DNA of 64,000 nucleotides from Chelydra serpentina (taxonomy: Eukaryota; Chordata; Testudines; Chelydridae). The stretch covers positions 6,338,501 through 6,402,500 of the forward strand of contig JBAIAC010000035.1 of assembly GCA_037349315.1 (NCBI GenBank), read 5' to 3'. The position numbers were made by a program, and so were the translations under genes. Of this stretch, positions 35,334 through 48,071 are shown piece by piece. The notes below the pieces were generated by a model, which was not told the origin of the DNA, did no database searches, and saw only the letters and a list, made by a program, of their open reading frames with translations. Positions within the stretch are counted from its first letter, which is position 1. Each line of letters begins with the position of its first letter.

Positions 35334-36305
35334 GTTACAACCCGAGGGAGTTTGCCAGATCACTCCCCACCATTCTTAGTTCCTGGAGGGCTTCCCCATG
35401 GAATGACATACAGTCGCTGGCCCACAATGACACCCAAACAGTTCAGCTTAATTCAGTAAGGTTTGTCCAGGATGCTGCAGGAAATTGCCATATCGTTCAC
35501 ACCCCTGTGCTTTAGAGCAGGGAGGGACATGAGAATTGTGAGGGGGCAGGTGAACTTTATCAGGGATATGCCCTCTGCTGTCCCTGTGACAATCTGCCCA
35601 AATGTGGCCAAGTTGTAAGGCTGTGAAATATCACACTTTGCACATGTTCAGTAGAGACACGCTAGAGTGTAACAGCTAAAATCTCTGGAGATCCCATTCT
35701 CACTGAGCACACTCAGGCCTCTCAGCTCCTAGTACTGACCAGATTGTCCAGGGCTGAAACTGGACTTTTCTTGCTTCTGGCTGCTGCGCACCAGGGTGGG
35801 GCAGGGCAGTGGAACTGAGAGTAGGGAGCTTCTGTCTCCTGTGCTCTCTCTGACCCCCTTGTTGGAACCCAGGCAGCCCGGAGAAGGAAGCTTGCCTGAT
35901 TCAAGTGCAGAGGGGACCAATGGTGGGCCAGCGTGTGGAAAGGGAGTAGATGGGGACAAAAAGTCTGGTGAACATGTAATTAAAGACTGTATCACAATGC
36001 ATATGCACAAGGGGGCTGAATTATATTGCAACTTTAATTCTAGCATTTCCTAACTTCTGAGTGCTTGACTTTGCAACCTTGAAAAGTTCTTTTAATATAA
36101 GGTCTTGTGTGTGTGTGTAAAATAGAAAATAGGAGATTAGATGCATTTGTTACCATTTAATACTAGTCTCAATATAATTCAAAGTGCTTCCTGAGATAGG
36201 TAGGATGGGATTGATTTCTCAAAACTCTCATAGGATCTAATCCAAATCCCATTGAACTCAGTGGGAGTCTTTCCAGTGACTTTAATGAGAGTTGGATAGG
36301 GCCTG
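35334..36305. other. Intron, partly repeat-like
   Basis: GTAATTAAAGACTGTATCAC (35976 on) through GCTGAATTATATTGCAAC resembles 8346-8400 (AAATAAAGACTGTATCAAAG, CTGAATTAAAGTTGCA), so both may hold the same old repeat. A copy of the recurring short motif lies at 36232-36305. Confidence 0.4.
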
Positions 36306-36306
36306 C

Positions 36307-36508
36307 AATAATTCAGATCTATGTTACAGGGGTGTGGTGTTTAATAAATGGCCGTCTAAAACATTTTGAGTAATTTTGCATTGCTTCACTTCATACTGCG
36401 ATTTATAAGGCAATGTCAAATAAACTTACCAATAAACAAATAAACGACAGTACTGTACTTCTACTGCAAGAAAATATTTTAAAAATTGCATTGACACATT
36501 TCTAAACA
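36307..36508 (+). repeat. Local duplication, copy B
   Basis: It matches 34379-34586 in the same orientation, 1.93 kb away. Flanking sequences differ on both sides. Confidence 0.85.
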
Positions 36509-37079
36509 TTTTGATAACTGTTGTTGTTTCTAACCTAGAGTTCTGTAGAATTTTACATTCTGGGTTTCTTAATGTTACAGTGTTATGGTCAAAACTGTGT
36601 CTAGAGAAGTTGATGTGAGTTTCAGTAATTCTGAGATTGGAGTTTCCAATAATGAGGATTTTTGTCTCCTGAGGACTAAGTGTTGAAGGAAAAAAATATA
36701 TTTTTAAATAAATCACATGGATTCTTTGCTAGAGAGAGTGAACTACGCCAGCATATGACTGTTGGTTAAATGTCATAGTGCAAACTGATTTTGCTGTGGT
36801 AGCTATATTTCAAAAGCCAGTAGGTGAACACTTCAACCTCCCTAATCACTCAATGACAGATATAAAAGTAGCAATTTTGCAAAATAACTTCAAAAACAGG
36901 CTCCAACGAGAAACTGCGGAATTGGAATTAATATGCAAATTAGATACCATTACCTTAGGCTTGAATATTGACCGTGGATGGCTCGGTCATTACGTTAATT
37001 GAATTTATTTCCCCCCTTAACACCTTTGTGTCAACTGTCTGTAATGGCCCCTGTTGATTATCACTTCAAAAGTTTCTAC

Positions 37080-37278
37080 TGATAACAGTTCCTTTCAATT
37101 AATTAGCCTCTTAACATTGGTATAGACACTTCCACCTTCTCATGTTTCTTTGAATGTATAAATATCTGTTCACTGTATGTTCCATTCCATGCATCCGATG
37201 AAGTGGGTTCTTAACCCACGAAAGCTTATGCTGAAATAAATTTGTTAGTCTCTAAGGTGCCACAGGTATTTTTCTTGT
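37080..37278 (+). repeat. Reptile repeat with a hammerhead-ribozyme-like core (Penelope-like?)
   Basis: Positions 37195-37223 show CCGATGA, a 7-bp stem (37203-37209 with 37213-37219) and GAAA, followed by AGC-TTAT-GCT (37223-37232). The 3' part AAATTTGTTAGTCTCTAAGG, then TGCCACAGG, is the same word family as the inverted arms at 6386-6440. Hammerhead motifs are known in Penelope-like elements; assignment to that class is an inference. Confidence 0.55.
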
Positions 37279-37997
37279 TTTCTTAATCCTGTTCTGCTTG
37301 AGGCTATGGAAACGTACTTGAGAAGAAATTCAGATATTTCTTGGGGGCAGGGAGGGAAAGGATAATTAATTTCTTGTGAATATTTTGATCCTTTAATAGT
37401 GTTTTTAAAATGTTTTGCTTGTGTTAAAGTGCAAATTATGTTTTCCTAATATAATAGAACATAATCAAACACATGATTTAGTGCTTTGCATCCTAATGTG
37501 ACCTCACATAACATAGACCTTTCCCTTCTGACTCATTCTGGCCAAATTCTGCAGCCCTTAATTAGGTAAAACTTCAGTTGACTGGAAGGCATGCTTGATT
37601 AAGGATGGCTGAAATTGGCCCACAGTGACTCTCAGTGCAGACTTGTGAATGAAAACAATTGCAAAATATCCAAATACATCCAATGAAAACAAATGTGTTG
37701 GATGGATCTCATCTGGTAATGTTTATTTCCTCTTGTCTCCTGTTCTGTTGCCCATAAGAACTGGATAACCCCTAGGCATTCTGCCTCCCAAACAGAAGTG
37801 AACCTATCCTCTGCTCACAGAGTAAGTGTAAGCAGCACAAAGGGAAGCTAAGGTTGCCAGAGATTGTCACTGGAGAGTTCCCCCTCTACAGGGGCCATCT
37901 CTGCTGGTGTGAGATTGACAGACAGTTCTACTGCTTCCTATGCAAGTTCCATCATCTCCTGTGCTGGAGCCATCCTCCCACAGTGTAAGGAACCATA

Positions 37998-38150
37998 GGG
38001 AAGCATTGTGGCCTGGTTGTTAGGGGACTGGTTTCTTGGGTGCCCTTGGGCAAGTTAGTGTTCCTCGTTGTGCCTCAGTTTTTCCATCTCTGAAATTGAG
38101 ATAATAATACTTCCTTTGTAAAACATTTTGAGCTCTACAGATGACAAGGT
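37998..38150 (+). repeat. MIR-like SINE remnant, plus strand
   Basis: CCTTGGGCAAGTTAGTGTTC, GTGCCTCAGTTTTTCCATCT and GAGATAATAATACTTCC follow the MIR order. Confidence 0.7.
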
Positions 38151-38189
38151 GGGGGAGCTCTTTCTCAGGTCAGCTTTGTGTAAGCTCAA

Positions 38190-38305
38190 AAGCTTCTCTC
38201 TTCTACCAGCAGAAGTTGATCCAATAACAGATATTACCTCACCCGCCTTGTCTCTCTAATATTCTGGGACCAATATGGCTACAACTATACCGCAAACAAC
38301 AGTGG
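38190..38305 (+). repeat. Second Penelope-like-type repeat fragment
   Basis: AAGCTCAAAAGCTTCTCTC, then CAGAAGTTGATCCAATAACA, GATATTACCTCACCCGCC and GGCTACAACTATACCGC, is a repeat common in reptile genomes. It has a layout like the 37-kb repeat, but its hammerhead-like core is degraded. Confidence 0.5.
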
Positions 38306-41300
38306 AAGGTTTATAAGAGCTAGGTATTAGCATGAAGGGGAGGGGTGGGCGTGTTGGGAACATGGAGGGGGACATAGTAGGGGAAGGGATTGGGATGTCA
38401 GAGCGAGACTTTGCTACTGCAAGTTCTCCAGGGAGGAGGGTCTTTGAAGGATCTTACCTGAGTGGTGAAAGTAAAGTTGCCCATGAGCTTTTACTTTTCC
38501 TGGGGCTGGATGTGTGTGAATCAGGAAGCCACAACCAGCTCTCCGGCAGCCCCACCTCTCCACTGAACTCGAGCAGAGCTTGTGCATAGCAAAGAATGAA
38601 GGTCATTGAATCAATTTCTGGTGCAATGAAACGGAATCAAAAGATTCAAAGACAACATTCCATTATGTACGTTGGCCGTTTCGCCAGGAAACATGCAGGA
38701 GAATAGATATGTCAAAATATTCATTGGATGGTAACTGAGGTGAGCTACATTTTGAGCAGGCCTTTAACACCAACCTGGTGTTAGCTTGAAGAGCCTCTTC
38801 ACTGCCATGCACTGTCAACTAATGGCTGCGCTTTGCATAACTACATCTGGCAAAGATACCTAGCAGTTAGCATTTTAACAGCACTTAACGCAAGTGTGGT
38901 TAGCATTTAGAAAGCCCTTCTTCAGGTCATATTGTCCTTAATTATTCAGTAGCTGTCAGCTATGTGGGAGAAAAAGGTGCATCTGCAGATTTCCACTTAG
39001 AGCGGGGGCTGGGATGGTAAGCTTTTATGACTTGAAGGAGGCTGTGCTTTCCTGCTTGACTGCTCTGCCCCGGGTTAAGCATCATCCCTTTGTAGTTCTA
39101 GGAAACTGGGCTCCAATTTGTACCAGTGTTAAGTTCAACCCCCATGGGCAATTCCCTATCTGATGGAACCACTTTAAAGTATCTCTTTGCATGTATATTT
39201 GTTTTGCAACCTGCATTAAGAGACCGTCCATTCAATGCCTCCAGCAGGAAGGTCAAGCTTTTCTGGTATGTTTTAGCGGCTATGTGTATTATTAACACCA
39301 ATCCAGGAACTTGGACATTCTGCACAATACACCAATGCATAGATTAAGTTTGTCCTATAGCAACAACATGTGGAAATGATAGAATAAGTTACTGGGCCAA
39401 ATTCAGCCGTTGGTGAAAGTGACTGCAACTCCATTGTTTTCGTTGCTTGCACTCAAGGACTGAATTTGGTCTACTAACTTGTCAAAAGTTCACAATGGTT
39501 CACTGAAAAAACCCAAAGTATCCTAGACTAATGCACTCAAACGCATTTCAGTGAATATAGTGCAATGTTGTTTTCCTTTTTTTTTAATATGATTTTTGAA
39601 TTACGAGCTTGTGAAATTTATCAGTGTGCACCAAGTTAATTGAAACTTTTGAACTGCATTATGGCATCAAATATTACTTTTTGATGTGACTCTGTCTTGA
39701 ATAGATTTTTCTGTTTGGTGTTTTCTCTTGTTCTGCTCACCCTATCAGTAAAGATCACATCTACTAGATGACAGATTTTTTGATGTTCTCTTGCATGTAT
39801 ACTCCAGTGCAGGTTGGTGGCATCTTGGTATAGATTTTTGATGGGGAGAGAGAGAAGGAAATAGAAAACAATTTTACAAATCTCCCTGTGCACATGACCT
39901 TGATGTGACAGTAGCTTAAATCCATTTGGGCATGTGATAATGGTCTATTGACTTGTTTTGCCATCAACTTCAATGGAAGTAGGTTTGGCTCAATATACCT
40001 TTACATGGGACAGAAAGAGTTTTGGTCCAAAGGGGGACTAGTGTAGATACAAACATTTTCTGTAGACAGGTGAATGCACAATTTAGTGCTAAACATTTTT
40101 TGTTTTATTTGCTAGAGTTGCCATTGTTAATAAAAAAGACTAATTAGGCTTCAACCCTATAAAGCTGTAAATCTGCTCTCATGGCATTTCTGCTAAAGTT
40201 ATTGTAGTGTTTGCAAATGAAAAATATTTTTTCAATCAAAGCCACACATGATTAAGAAATGAAAGCACAATTTAAAATGTTCCTTATTTGTCTGCAGTTT
40301 TATTAGTAAGAATAGTGTGTGTAGAGTAGAGGGGTATGTTGGTTTCCATGAATATTAATATGCTCCAAGATTTGACAGCTTAAATGTAAGTTACAGAGTT
40401 TCAGTTCATTAGCAATTACAATATCTGGGAGATGGTTAATCTCCAATGGCAGCCCTTTAGGTCCTTGGCATTTGTTGCTGCAGATGGGTGAAAGTCTCTT
40501 TCCAGACGCACACAGAGCAAAGTGAACCTCTCCAGTGAAAGGTAAATGCATGTAAATGACTACCAAGAGAACTGAAGAGTAACTGAATTGGCTTCCTTCA
40601 TCATGTTTGATTGTGACTATTAATTTATTCATGTGCTAGTTGCCCTTCAAAAGACCAAGTTCTGATTTTTTAATATGTCATTGAAAATGTGTTTATCTGC
40701 CACAATGTTCTAGCAAAAGGGAACAGATTTTTTTTGGTTTCTCCCTGTAGTTTCTTTGATTTTATTGTTGTGGGAGGGGACATTTTCTTGTTCTAAATAG
40801 TGAACTACATTAAGGAACCTCTTCCCTTTTTCCTTTCAACCTCAAGTATTTTGGATTTCCACCTTCAAATTTCCCTAATCCTGTGTTGAAACAAAACAAA
40901 TTGTAAAGGACTATGTCCTACAATCCCTATCTGATTCCCTTTAGATTGTTTTTGGAATCTGCTGTTCCTTCAGGCACACTATTTGAGTAACAGAATCTCT
41001 CTTAAACCAGACAATTGAGTTGGGCAGTCTGTGGCAGGTAATCCATATTTCTGGGCCAATCTGGTTGTCCTTGGATTTCAAAACACATATCCTGCCTTTA
41101 TCTTCTGTTTGGACATCCTGCGTGACCTAATTTCTTCAAGTTGGCCACTGGTTTATAACTTGCGACACATTAAGGCGGCCAGTTTTTCAGAAAGTGGTGA
41201 GCGCACCGCTCGCTGAATATCAGCCCATTTAGGGCGTTTCAGTGGATACCCAAAATTGCTTGGCATGTGCAAATCTTGGCTACTGACTTTTTGTTCGGGT

Positions 41301-41835
41301 TTTGTTAGAAATAACTGATTTACCCGGCTTAGGATATTGGCAAGGCTTTAAATAGAATTGGTATTAAACTGGTTATAACATTACAATGATAAAGTCACAT
41401 GTCATTCTTCTTGACAAAATGAATTGACATCCTGATTATTGATCACTTTTAAATCCATGTTCGGTTATAGGACAGTTGCTGGGTTTTCCATTTTGATTTT
41501 TTCTAAAAGAGTTTTAAAATACTGTAACTTTATCTCTATTTTTAACTGTTTCAAGTACCAGGAGGAATAAATCCAGCCTGTGTATAGTCCCTAAAATCTG
41601 CATTAAAAATATAAACTAATAGACAGAGATTAAAGATTGGCCAGTCTTCTCCTTTTGGTGATGTACCAGACCTTTTCACAGTGGATGGAATCCTGCTTGC
41701 TGCTATTTATGCCTATTTTCTGTTTTGCACAGCAATAGTGGCCTTCTCTCTTCCGTTCTCTCCTCTCCTCTCAGGAGTCACTCACCATCTTACAGGATTG
41801 TGCCCATTGGGCATATACGTAGACGTAACATCATC
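38306..41835. other. Intron, mostly unrecognised
   Basis: Recurring short-motif copies occur at 39394-39474 and 39963-39990. Overlapping ORFs at 39098-39347 on both strands have no domain. Confidence 0.45.
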
Positions 41836-41838
41836 TAA

Positions 41839-42124
41839 GGGCTAGTCTACACTTACCGGATAGATCGGAGGTGTCGGATCGATCTTCTGGGTTCGATTTA
41901 TCGCGTCTTGTCTAGACGCGATAAATCGAACCAGGAAGTGCTCCCCTGTCGACGCTGGTAATCCAGCTTGACGCGAGGAGTAAGCGCCGTCGACGGGGGA
42001 GCCTGCGCGCCGCGTGTGGACCGCAGGTAAGTTCGAACTAAGATACTTCGACTTCAGCTACGTTATTAACGTAGCTGAAGTTGCGTATCTTAGTTCGACA
42101 TGGGGGGTTAGTGTAGACCAGCCC
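41839..42124. mobile_element. Harbinger-like MITE, 286 bp, TSD TAA, two internal hairpins
   Basis: The termini GGGCTAGTCTACACT and AGTGTAGACCAGCCC are near-perfect inverted repeats, with TAA at 41836-41838 and 42125-42127. A 19-bp perfect hairpin has arms about 41891-41909 and 41915-41933. A second, longer one (about 42030-42100) is built on TTCAGCTACGTTA and its complement, with an outer GTTCGAACTAAGATAC arm. Confidence 0.92.
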
Positions 42125-42623
42125 TAAGATAATTCCTCTCTGATGTGACTGTATTAAAGGCCTGATCTTTCTCCCATTGAAATCAATGAAAGTTTTGCCA
42201 TTGATTCAGTGGGAACAGGATCAGGTATAAAAACTTAATACAGATGCAATTTTATTAACATGATGGGTTTTTTTTAATGGGAATTGTAATTTTCTTTCCT
42301 GTTTAATGAACAATATTATTAAACAAGTATAAAAACTATTATGAAAATGTAATAGTGTATTTGACTTTTTTCCAAATGCACTGCAGTTTAAAAACTTTGA
42401 TTTGCCGCACACCAGAACAGATTAATAGTCCCATCTAAGCCGATCATTGTGCATTTACACATGTAAGTGGCACTACTGATTTTAGTGGGACTCCTCATGT
42501 TTCTTAAAGATAAGCATGTGAGTAAGCAGTTGTAGGATCAGACCTTAATATGGTAACTGATCTGCCACAGGGATGAAACTCACTTCTGTGTGGCAGTCCA
42601 GCACAAGATCTATGCACCAATTA

Positions 42624-42741
42624 GGGTGACCAGATGTCCCAATTTTATAGGGACAGTCCCGATTTTTGGATCTTTTTCTTATATGGGCTCCTATTACCCC
42701 CCACCTCGTCCCTATTTTTCACACTTGCTGTCTGGTCACCC
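42624..42741 (-). mobile_element. Short MITE, TA-flanked (Tc1/mariner-like), copy 2, inverted
   Basis: The ends GGGTGACCAGATG and TCTGGTCACCC have TA on both sides (42622-42623, 42742-42743). The core is the reverse complement of copy 1 at 28522-28641, with GGCTCCTATTACCCCCCACC. Confidence 0.9.
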
Positions 42742-43524
42742 TAGCACCAATGCAGTCCCACTCTAGCTTTATTTTAAGGACTTTAGAGGGGGAGGGGCAT
42801 AGGCTTGTGGTGATCCCCTTCAAAGAAATGAATTTCACCCCAGATGCCTTGGAAAGAGCGCACCATCCTGTACTACTGAAGCATAAGAAGATATCAAGGA
42901 TATTGACACAGTTATAACCAGCAAACTTTGTATAAAATCTCTACAGCAGTACAACTTTGCTCATTTAATGAGAGTGACGTTAGTACAATGATTTGCTTCT
43001 CAGTGCAAATTTGTATAGCCAACTTAAAAATTCCTGGAATGAAGGGGTTAGTTATGTTGTTTCCATTATCAGGATGATGGTTTGAGAGGAGATGGAAGTA
43101 CAAATACTTTTTTGAAACTCGGAAAAGGTTCAGCTCAAGTTTTGGGACAAGATCCAGAGGCGTTTGTTTCATCCATACTGGATTTCTATTCTTAATACAA
43201 GCATTGGGCAGTACACTGCCCTGTTGCACGTGTGCGCCAGAGGGTGGGGGTTGGGAAGTGGAGTCTGACTACAGGCAGCCTCTTTGCCCATCAGCGATGC
43301 AGCAGCTGGGCAGTTTAAAAGAGCTCTGTAAAGGAGCAATAACTATGTTGACTTCAAATGAAAACTCAGTCTGTTCTATAGGCTTGTCAAAACCTTCCTC
43401 TCCTGGTAAATAAATAATGTGCTAGCCAGGTTTGGTGAATGGGGCACTCTGCAACCTAGACACTATATACATACAGCATATCAGGTAATAGTGGATGTAT
43501 GGTCTCCAAAGGTGAGGTCTCTGA

Positions 43525-44396
43525 GGGAATGACTAGACTGCAATGTAACCCCGGGGTTAGTTGGACTAAATTCAGCTGACCTGAGTTAGGGTAGATGCTC
43601 AAGCCCAGGGTTCCCTATGTTAAGGCTTTTCTAACCAGTGTTTGAACCTAGGGCTCTGGCATCCACGCTGCAGTGTGCAGACTCGAGACAAAGTAACCAT
43701 TTCCCATAGGTGCTGGAACTAAGGTTATGTGGCGTATTGCCACACTCCCTGGCTTGAAGTAGTAAGAACAACCCAAATACATGGTTTCTGCCTTCAGCAC
43801 CCCCGCTATAAAAGTTGTTCCAGCACCACTGCCATATCCCAGAGTCCCTAGCGCCCTCCCCAGCCCCTGATGTGACTGCTCTAGCCCCAGGACTGGGGTG
43901 CGCTGTGGGAAAACTTCCCTGCCCACCCTGCATGTTGCCAGGAAGCAGCTCGCATTGCAAAAGGCTTGATCAGTTCGCTCTCCATTGCAAACCCAGGAGA
44001 CTATCTGTCAGTGCGCTTGCAAATCAGTGATCAGAAGAGAATAGGTTAACACTGACTTGAGCTGCTGCCATTTGCTAAGGGAGAGTGGCTTCCGTTTTCA
44101 ATAGAGTGATTGCAGATTATTGGGATAGAGAGAACTAAGGAAGTTGTCCCATGGAATTGTGGGGTACTTGCAGCTGACTTCTGGGACCTGAGTCAAGCAG
44201 GCTGCATTACACTGCAAAGCAATACGACTCGGACCCTGGGTCCTAGCTTCACTCAAGCTCAGACCCTCCAGCTCTGCAGGGTCCTGGGACCCTGGGTCCA
44301 AATCCTAGGTTAGTGCAGTTGCAGTGTAGATGCAAAGGGAGGTTAGGCTTGAGCCTGGGTTCAAGGGCAGGCTTTCATTGCAGTGTAGACATACCC
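43525..44396. mobile_element. Harbinger-like non-autonomous element, 872 bp, TSD TGA
   Basis: The left GGGAATGACTAGACTGCAATG and right CATTGCAGTGTAGACATACCC ends are inverted repeats of about 21 bp with few mismatches. TGA flanks both sides (43522-43524, 44397-44399). Several ACCCTGGGTCC-type short inverted words lie near the right end. The ORFs inside (43631-44313, both strands) show no transposase motifs. Confidence 0.8.
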
Positions 44397-44399
44397 TGA

Positions 44400-46059
44400 C
44401 ATGCATTGGGAAGCTGAACAAGGAAGGCACAAGGAAACATCTGTTACATATAGGAAGAGTGGATGGGTTATTTTGACTTGTATCTGTACAGTATCACCCA
44501 ATTATAGATGTCACTTAAACAGCATCCTTGTCAGACTACTGGACATCCATAGCTCCAGCCCCAATTTACTCATCTGGGAAAGGCAGAGAAATTGCACATC
44601 CGCACAGGCTGATTTGACCTAAGAGGTTAGGCAAGTGGAATTAAAGCTTCACTTTGCTGACAGAACCTACTCCTTTCAACTTTGTTTCAAAGCCTTTCTG
44701 CAGTATGATTTTTGGTAGTGTAGTTTTTAAGTAGGGCAAAACTCCTGAGTTTGGACTGACATAAACAAAGCTCCCAGTGCATGTCTAGGCCCCTTTCCAT
44801 ATTACCTTGGCTGGCCTTTGTTGCAGCAGATTTTTCACCTCCTCTCATAGGCCTAGAGCTAAAGGTTATTTTCATCCCTCCAGATTCCTGCTTCTTATCT
44901 CTCTGATCCTCTGCCAAAAGTTAAAAACTCCAGCAGGAGGAGTTTGACAGCACTAGGCTTGCATAGTTTGTTCAGGATCTGTTGTTCCCGCGCCTTCTGT
45001 CTGCCTGTGATGTGCTCTGACCTTTGGATTTTTGCACTGCTGCCTAGTTTCTGTTCACTCTTATTTTCATTCTTGTAAGATCTTGTTTGTTTTATTGTTC
45101 TCCATGCTGAAGCAACAATATCAGTTATCAACATTGACACACCATTGCTTCCAGAATCATGAGCCCAACACTGAAATCCCCTGCTAGACTCCTCCTTTCA
45201 GGGAAAGGGGACCCTAAAGTCCTCTGTTTCAGAATGTTTTTGCATTTTGTGGATGTTTAGCCAAAGATGACTCTCTTTGTAATTCCTCCTTCAATATGTC
45301 TTTCAGGTGGTTCGCCTCTGTGGCCTTCTTATTTATTAGGTTCAGAAACTTTATAAGATTGGAGATAGTCAAAACAAGGGCGGACAAAAACTGAGTCTCA
45401 ATAATGTTGATGGGATCATTGTGCGTAAATAAAATGGAAGGATATACATACATATTTTAAAAATAGCTTCTTTGTTGTCGTATTGCCACTTGTCTGTTTC
45501 TCTGCTGAGAATTGTTTTTCCTGGATTAAATAAAAGGGAGCCGAGTGCCTCTAAATCTAATATAGTATGAAAGAGAGACATGGTCTGAGCACGGAACCCT
45601 AGTCCCAGAGCTAGTGACTCCTGAGTATTAATTACATCTATGATGCTTACTCTTTGTGGTTTCAGGCTAGTCTTTGCCACCATTCCGCCATCTGTGAATC
45701 AGGATAAATAATCTAATCACCTCACCAGTGAGCCGTGTGTGGTAATTAGTTATCATTTACAGCTTTTACCAGCTCATGGACAAAAATGCAGCATTTGAAT
45801 TCTGATTTAGTATTCTGTCCTAATAATTCTCACAGGTTTTGTTGGTCTAAAGCCTGAAGTACTCACAGAACTAAAAAGTGAAGAGAGTGAGAACTTTTCA
45901 GTATATTCTTAGTGAAAAACAGATGCTTCTAGTTAAATTATTGGTATGTTTTCAGAATTTATTTGGTATGGAAATCAGGATCTGCTGGAAGATACTCTAT
46001 GATGTGTAGTGGAAAAATACATAGAAGTCACAATAAATCATATGTGACTGCAACAGAGG
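44400..46059. other. Intron, nothing recognised
   Basis: ORFs at 44401-44622 and 44687-45683 show no known domain. Confidence 0.4.
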
Positions 46060-46280
46060 AGGCAGTGGTGCCTACTAGACAGAGCACTTGGACTTAGGAG
46101 ACCTAGGTTCTATTCCTGGCTTTACCATTGGCCTACGAGGTGAACTGGGCAAGTCACTTCACTGCTCCATGACTCAGTTTCCAAATCTGTAAAATGGTAC
46201 TAATTTTGCTGACCTTTTTTGTAAAGTGTTTTCAAATACACAGCACTTTTTGTCAATAGAAGAGCTAAGTGGTGTTAAGG
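46060..46280 (+). repeat. MIR-like SINE, plus strand
   Basis: AGACCTAGGTTCTATTCCTGG (box B region), GGGCAAGTCACTTCACTGC, ACTCAGTTTCCAAATCTGTA and AAATGGTACTAATT follow the MIR consensus order. Confidence 0.85.
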
Positions 46281-47256
46281 GCTACACCTTAAATCCATTG
46301 GGAAACTAATGCTGATGCAGAAGGGAGCAGACTGCTTATTAAGAAGGATATTTTGCCTTGAGCATATTAGACCAGTATTCCAGGATCAGGCTGCCTGTTG
46401 GTTTTTGAGCAGTGCTTAAGCTGTTAGAACTTTATAGATTTAAAACCTAAATGGCTTCAGGCCCACTCACCTGAGAGACTCGTGTCTCCTTGGGTGACAG
46501 GACTGTAGAGGTACTTGATCTGGAGCTCCCTTGGTTTAATAGTGAGGGAACTGCTGGCAGGATATTCTTGGTGATGGATCCACAACTTTAGGTTTAGAAT
46601 ATTCCTTTGTTTTCAAGTCATTGGAAGCTACTGCCCTCCAGGGCCTGCTGCACAGCCAGTCCATCAGCTGTCGTGGTTTTATTTGTGTATTTGGAATAAA
46701 TTGTTATGGCCTTCTCTCGTGTCTTGTTTATTCATTATTTAACTCGTTATTAGAACACATTAGGTTTGCCCTTTCTCTCATCCTCCTACTATTAACCCTA
46801 TCTCAAGGATATTTTTGAGTATTATGATGAATATAACAGAAAGATCAATTACTTTTAGGGGCTCTCCTGAATTGGTATACTAGCATCCAGGCTTTAGAAA
46901 AATCACATTCTTACAGACTTGTGAAATTTCTCATAAATAAAGCAATACATAACATCATACAAACCTATTACAACTGCATGCTGCTTCCTTCCACAGTTCC
47001 ATGAACTGATCTAATTTTTTTTAACCCAGTAGGACCTATATGCCCTCAGTTCCATTGCAAACAATAGCAGGTGGCCATCTTGAAATAGAGAAGCTTTTCT
47101 TGGAATTCTCTATAGAATATTATTTTTCGGCCACTACAGAAAAGACTTTCATTAATGAAAAATAACTAAACAAAGACCATTAATCTAAAAAAATATATTA
47201 AAAGTAGACAGTGCACAAGATTTCACTAGAGTGAAGAGGTTGTATTAATTGTATTA

Positions 47257-47258
<2 letters not shown>

Positions 47259-47311
<53 letters not shown>
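47259..47311. repeat. (TA)n microsatellite, about 50 bp
   Basis: An uninterrupted TA run from TTTATATA to the ATTATTCAC flank. Confidence 0.95.
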
Positions 47312-47315
<4 letters not shown>

Positions 47316-48071
47316 CACTTACTAAGGTCATCCAGGACAAAAGTATGGTCCAATACATTTAAATTTAAATTTCTTAGAGGATCCATTTTTGCTTTAAGAG
47401 CAAAATTCAGCTTACACTTAAGTATGGAACCATGACGTATTCTTCTATAATATCCATAGGACTATGCTGATCTGTACTGTGTGTATATGGTGGAGCTTGA
47501 AATAATTAAATCATTCCCCCTTTTCTAAGCCTGTAAACTGTATATTAGCCTCACTAATTGCTAAAAATAATGTATTTGTTATTTGCCTGGTTTTGGAAGC
47601 TGATGCAACAGTTTAACTAGAAACAGCTAAATGAGAGAGAAACTTCCACTTGTTTCATTTACTTCTTTGCGTGCTGGTATATTCAGAGTGTTCTTCCGGC
47701 TCCTGGCTATTAAATAGCAGTGCTGGTGTCTGGGCCCTGCTGACAAACCCAAGGGGCTTGGGTGTGCTTTTATCGGCACAGAGTTGTTTTCTATTGTGTG
47801 TTGTGATACATCACCATTAAGTTTCTAGTTGTTCTCATATTACTAGATATTCTGCAACGGTATTAATCTGAAGCAAACTGGAAATGAGCGTTGAAATAAT
47901 CAGCTAGTAGCTGAAACTGATGATTTTTGAAAACTCATGGAGTTGTTTTTAAGCTTTCCTCTCCTTTTGAGCAAGTAGGAGGCAGCTTCAAAGATCACTG
48001 TTAGGGTTTTCTGGATCCACTTGCGTAGAAGTGTGGGGCTTAGAACACAGGTCTGCAGAGCCTGGGATGGC

